Origin: Paraflavitalea pollutisoli
Lineage (GTDB): Bacteria; Bacteroidota; Bacteroidia; Chitinophagales; Chitinophagaceae
Reading direction: 5' to 3'
DNA length: 64,000 nt
NCBI RefSeq assembly: GCF_029360705.1
Contig: NZ_JARKMX010000014.1
Coordinates: 868,001-932,000, forward strand
Shown here piece after piece: positions 60,761 to 64,000 of this stretch; position 1 is the stretch's first letter, and the number at the start of each line of letters is the position of its first letter. The notes beneath the pieces were generated by a model. The model worked only from the letters and a program-made list of their open reading frames with translations, had not been told where the DNA came from and made no database searches. Both the position numbers and the translations under genes were made by a program.

Positions 60761-61435
60761 CTAAAACCTGCCAAACGTATGCAGGTTAGACAATACGTGC
60801 AACACACGGTTCCCGTTTTCGGGCAGAATACCAGTGGTTTGACAAAGTACCCGTATATCTGATTCATTCGCTGGCGGTACAACACCCGGCTCATCGATGG
60901 CGCCCCGCACTTTAACCAGGTACAGCAGGTACGTAGGTGCATTGGAACGTTCGAGGTAAAGGGTATTGGTTTGCAGCTCTTTCATTACGCCCAACTGAAG
61001 ACCGGCCACCACTTTTGATGGATACATCGTAGGTTTCAATTCCTGCGCGTCTGCCAGCGTGATCTTGTCCGCAAACATGTATTGCAGTACAGAATCTGCT
61101 TTCATGTCTTTGTACAAGCTATCTAGTGTATACGCTGCTGCAGGATTGGCAGCTTGCTTTTCCGTCAGGCGCAGGGTCATATAACGGCCAATGGAATAGT
61201 TGGTAGGTGCAAAGAACGTATTGGCTGCATTGACCTGCTCTTTAAGTCCGTAGTGATCGATTACTTTCACCAGGGTATCAAAAAGCTTCCAGGGGTGCTG
61301 GGCCAGGTAATCGTAGGTAGTAAGTGGTGTCCTGGGATCATGTACACCGCCATCCGTGAGGTAAGCTGCTTTTTTGCAGGAAGTAGCCCCGGCAAAGATG
61401 ATGATGAGAAGGATACCTATTGAATAACTTTTCAT
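60761..61435 (-). CDS. Fasciclin-domain surface lipoprotein (PUL2)
   Basis: A 224-residue lipoprotein with lipobox Cys20 ('FAGATSC', then KK). The mature part has a fasciclin fold: 'TTYDYLAQHPWKLFDTLVKVIDHYGL', 'NAANTFFAPTNYSI', 'SVLQYMFADKITL' and the final 'NRVLHVLSNLHTFGRF'. Fasciclin domains mediate adhesion or protein contacts; in PULs of this family they replace the SusE position. It starts 19 bp after the susD stop. Confidence 0.82.
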   Translation of the reverse strand: MKSYSIGILLIIIFAGATSCKKAAYLTDGGVHDPRTPLTTYDYLAQHPWKLFDTLVKVIDHYGLKEQVNAANTFFAPTNYSIGRYMTLRLTEKQAANPAAAYTLDSLYKDMKADSVLQYMFADKITLADAQELKPTMYPSKVVAGLQLGVMKELQTNTLYLERSNAPTYLLYLVKVRGAIDEPGVVPPANESDIRVLCQTTGILPENGNRVLHVLSNLHTFGRF

Positions 61436-61454
61436 AATTTCTAGTTTTAGCAGT

Positions 61455-62981
61455 TTACATTTTGTCTCTCCAGAAAGGCGTTTGCGTCAGTTTGGTGTTC
61501 AGCTGAATCAGGATCGGATCTACCGGCCAGTAATATTTGCCTTGCTGAAATTGCGTTCCGTCCATGCGCACAATCGCACCAGTGCCGTTGAACTTCAGGG
61601 TACCGGTTTTCCGGGCCAGCCTGATGAGGTCATAAAACCGGTGACCTTCCAGGAACAACTCGCGTGCCCTTTCCTCGATCACTGTTTCGAACAAGGTATT
61701 GTCGGGGCCTGTGTAGGCCGATACATTGTTGATCGAGCGGATCTCATTGAGCAGTGTACGGGCTTCACCAAACGTGGATTGTGCTGCCAGCGCTTCCGCT
61801 TTCAACAACTTAATATCCGCCAGCCGGAAAACGATGATGTTGTTGAGGTTGATGGGCGATGTATTGTTGGCCGCTGTGTAGATGATATTCGAGTATTTGA
61901 TATTGATCGGATCAACGGTACCCCAGTAAGCGAAACCGTTCTTACGGCGGTAGTCATTGCTATCAGCGGTGTTGGGGAACAGGTTGTTCAGCGTACCCAC
62001 ATCCAGGGTAAACTGTGAGTTACCCAGGTTGGTCGCCAGGTAGGGCGTTTTGAGTGTCCTGAAGGCAATATCACCGATTACCGGGTTGGTATGTCCCGAT
62101 CCTTCAGTATTCGAATTCTTGGCAATCTCAAAAATCCCTTCCGTCGTGTTGCCTTTAAAAATACTCAGGTAAGTCGTGCCATTGCTCCGGTTCACATACG
62201 TATAACCACCTTTCGAAATGACGGAATCTGCAGCGACGATCACTTTATCGTACTCCCCTTTCCAGGCATAGATATGTGCGAGCAGCGCATAAGCAGCCCC
62301 TTTACTGGCACGGATTGGCCTATTGGCGCTGGCGGCTGCCCAGGTCATTTTGGGCAGAGCAGCTTCCAGGTCTTTGATACACAGGTTCAATATTTCGGCC
62401 TGCGGTGTACGCTCCAGATTGGGCGCCAGTGCAGCGTCAGCTACTGATTCGGTCACCAGCGGCACATCACCCCAGATGCGGGCCATGTAGAAGTAGTTAA
62501 AGGCCCGGAGAAAATACGCTTCTGCCACCAGTGCATCTTTAGCAGCCTGCCTGTTGGCCGATGTGAATTGATCCACGGGTATGCCTGGGATGTTTTGCAG
62601 ACAACGGTTTGCCTGGTCGATCGCCCGGTAAAAATTATCCCAGCGACGCAACCGCAGCAGACCGCGGTGTAATTCGGTGGCAGGAATAAAAAATCCCCAG
62701 TTGATATTGCCGATATGGTTGATGTCTTCCCCGGGCAGGTTAGACATGAACTCGTCGGTGGCAAAATCGCCATAATAGTAGTGAGACATTCCCTGCTCCA
62801 TCAGCGAGGTGCGGGTGAGTGCATAAGTACCCGCCATGGCGTTGTTGGCTTCCGCCTCGTTGTTCCAGAAATTGCCGTCGGTGGCCGTGTTGATGGGCTT
62901 CCGCTCCAGGAACTTCTGGCAGGAAGTCAATGAGGTTGCCAGTAACAGGGCAACAGAAAGTTTATTGATAATTCGGTTCAT
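61455..62981 (-). CDS. SusD/RagB-family outer-membrane glycan-binding lipoprotein (PUL2)
   Basis: A 508-residue surface lipoprotein with lipobox Cys21 ('ATSLTSC', then QKFLERKP). SusD-like helical repeats ('NRQAAKDALVAEAYFLRAFNYFYMARIWGDVPLV') and the RagB C-terminal part ('RLADIKLLKAEALAAQSTFGEARTLLNEIRSINN', 'ERARELFLEGHRFYDLIRLAR') are intact. It partners the SusC encoded 11 bp upstream and captures the arabinose-containing substrate of PUL2. Confidence 0.95.
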   Translation of the reverse strand: MNRIINKLSVALLLATSLTSCQKFLERKPINTATDGNFWNNEAEANNAMAGTYALTRTSLMEQGMSHYYYGDFATDEFMSNLPGEDINHIGNINWGFFIPATELHRGLLRLRRWDNFYRAIDQANRCLQNIPGIPVDQFTSANRQAAKDALVAEAYFLRAFNYFYMARIWGDVPLVTESVADAALAPNLERTPQAEILNLCIKDLEAALPKMTWAAASANRPIRASKGAAYALLAHIYAWKGEYDKVIVAADSVISKGGYTYVNRSNGTTYLSIFKGNTTEGIFEIAKNSNTEGSGHTNPVIGDIAFRTLKTPYLATNLGNSQFTLDVGTLNNLFPNTADSNDYRRKNGFAYWGTVDPINIKYSNIIYTAANNTSPINLNNIIVFRLADIKLLKAEALAAQSTFGEARTLLNEIRSINNVSAYTGPDNTLFETVIEERARELFLEGHRFYDLIRLARKTGTLKFNGTGAIVRMDGTQFQQGKYYWPVDPILIQLNTKLTQTPFWRDKM

Positions 62982-62992
62982 GTTCGCAGTTT

Positions 62993-64000
62993 TTAGAAAT
63001 TAAGCTCAAGGCCAAATGTGAACTTTTTAGGAAGCGGATAATCGTTACCATTGGTATAGCCATCAGGGGAAACCAGTTCAGGATCGGGAACGGTCGCATT
63101 GTGCAATACGAACACGTTGTCGATAATGCTATAGAAACGGATGCTGCGAAGTCCTACCTTTTTGGCGAACTTTTGCGGCATGGAATAACCCAGGTTGATG
63201 TTCTTCAACCGGAAGAAGCTCGCATCTTCCGTGAAGATGGTTTGAGCGATATGCCATTTGTCGACCGCATTGTTGATCAGTGACGGGAAAAACGCTACGT
63301 CACCGGGCTGACGCCAGAAGTCAAGGCCGCCGAAATCAGAAGCCGGGCCAGAATAAGGTCCCCAGCGGTTTACTACATCATTGCCCGCAGAAGCCAGCTT
63401 ATCAGATAAATAACCATTCCACAGCGTTCTGCCTGAAATGAAGGTGGCCAATACCTGCAAGGTGAAATTCTTGTAAGAGAAGCTGTTGACGATACCGCCG
63501 TACAGTTTTGTCTGGGGGTTGCCTTTATAGATCTTATCGAGGTTATCGATGTTGTAGTCGCCATTGATATCTCTCTTGGCACCATCGCCAGCCCCGAAGA
63601 AGTTACCACCATACCAACGGATGCGCTGACCGGTGAGTGGATCTACAGGTACATCACCCTGTGTAGGATAAACACTGGGCACATCCCATACCAGGAAGCC
63701 GTACATGGGCTGTCCAATGGTAAGGGTACGTTGCAACCAGGGCTGGCCATAGACGAAATCACGATTACCATCGGGCAGTTTGGTGACCAGGTTATCATTG
63801 AAGGCAACGTTCAACGTGGTGCTCCATTTCAACGGAGAGTTCTTACCAAGGTTCTGTGTGGTCAGTGTGAATTCGTATCCCTTGTTGCGTACATCCACAT
63901 AGTTGTTGGAGGCGGTAGTATAACCGGTAGTAACCGGTACGGGAATGTTGAATACCAGCTCGCGGGAATCTTTGATATAATAGTCTGCTGTAAGGGTAAT
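62993..64000 (-). CDS. SusC/RagA-family TonB-linked outer-membrane transporter (PUL2), cut by window end
   Basis: The C-terminal ~335 residues of a SusC transporter; the frame stays open to base 64000, so an internal GTG at 63898 is not the start. Visible barrel strands include 'TTASNNYVDVRNKGYEFTL', 'DINGDYNIDNLDKIYKGNPQTKLYGGI' and the end 'LPKKFTFGLELNF', typical of the family. The signal peptide, plug and regulator genes lie outside the window. It is the first gene of the susC-susD-fasciclin-DUF5007 unit. Confidence 0.93.
   Translation of the reverse strand: MTLTADYYIKDSRELVFNIPVPVTTGYTTASNNYVDVRNKGYEFTLTTQNLGKNSPLKWSTTLNVAFNDNLVTKLPDGNRDFVYGQPWLQRTLTIGQPMYGFLVWDVPSVYPTQGDVPVDPLTGQRIRWYGGNFFGAGDGAKRDINGDYNIDNLDKIYKGNPQTKLYGGIVNSFSYKNFTLQVLATFISGRTLWNGYLSDKLASAGNDVVNRWGPYSGPASDFGGLDFWRQPGDVAFFPSLINNAVDKWHIAQTIFTEDASFFRLKNINLGYSMPQKFAKKVGLRSIRFYSIIDNVFVLHNATVPDPELVSPDGYTNGNDYPLPKKFTFGLELNF

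Overview
The window is chromosomal DNA of a Bacteroidota bacterium, most likely of the family Chitinophagaceae (Chitinophaga/Niastella-like). The evidence is two SusC/SusD loci, type IX secretion (T9SS) sorting domains, SprB-type repeats, a two-component sensor of the polysaccharide-utilisation type, a SusC/ECF-sigma style of regulation, and several exact copies of the Bacteroidota -7 promoter motif TAnnTTTG. Base composition is near 50% GC and mostly even, apart from an AT-rich gap at 36.2-37.05 kb. I see no tRNA, rRNA, CRISPR array, insertion sequence or prophage.

Layout. 1-6.5 kb: the end of an RND-efflux adaptor gene, then unrelated single genes (a STAS-like small protein, a membrane protein, an M48 membrane protease, an AlkC-type alkylation-repair protein) and a Tat-exported phosphotriesterase-family hydrolase. 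6.6-29.5 kb: polysaccharide-utilisation locus 1 (PUL1). On the minus strand it runs susC, susD, a DUF3823 lipoprotein, GH2, GH127-like, GH43, a glutaminase-A-like secreted protein, a small secreted protein, a LacI regulator and a GH106-like enzyme. On the plus strand a sensor kinase with a 14-repeat periplasmic propeller and a separate REC-AraC response regulator are divergent from susC. The hydrolases point to a pectic or arabinose/rhamnose-rich plant glycan. 29.6-36.2 kb: a large T9SS-exported propeller protein, followed upstream by a compact five-gene operon of three tandem tail-collar (MdpB-like) proteins, a signal-less periplasmic-binding-protein homologue and a formyltransferase-fold protein.

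36.2-37.05 kb holds no convincing gene. 37-47.7 kb is housekeeping: a DUF2130 coiled-coil protein, an SH3-like secreted protein, a phosphopantetheinyl transferase, dCTP deaminase, a DUF3810 membrane metalloprotease-like protein, an acyl-CoA carboxylase beta subunit, RNase HI, a DUF6580 membrane protein, mannose-6-phosphate isomerase, YraN, a YkgJ-type cysteine-cluster protein and XerD. 47.8-53.3 kb is the most unusual part. Three tandem paralogues each join an N-terminal four-cysteine domain, an internal export segment and a C-terminal T9SS sorting domain; they lie divergent from an ECF sigma factor and an anti-sigma/TonB fusion protein. 53.4-54.3 kb: a DUF2911/TPR secreted protein. 54.5-64 kb: PUL2, on the minus strand: susC (cut by the window end), susD, a fasciclin lipoprotein, a DUF5007-like lipoprotein, a GH127 beta-L-arabinofuranosidase and a GH51 alpha-L-arabinofuranosidase.

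Taken together, PUL1 and PUL2 would import and strip arabinose (both anomers) and rhamnose side chains. PUL1 looks doubly controlled by a two-component system and a LacI repressor, with a candidate LacI operator just upstream of susC. The best candidates for undescribed biology are the cysteine-domain/T9SS trio with its sigma/anti-sigma neighbours and the tail-collar/binding-protein/formyltransferase operon.
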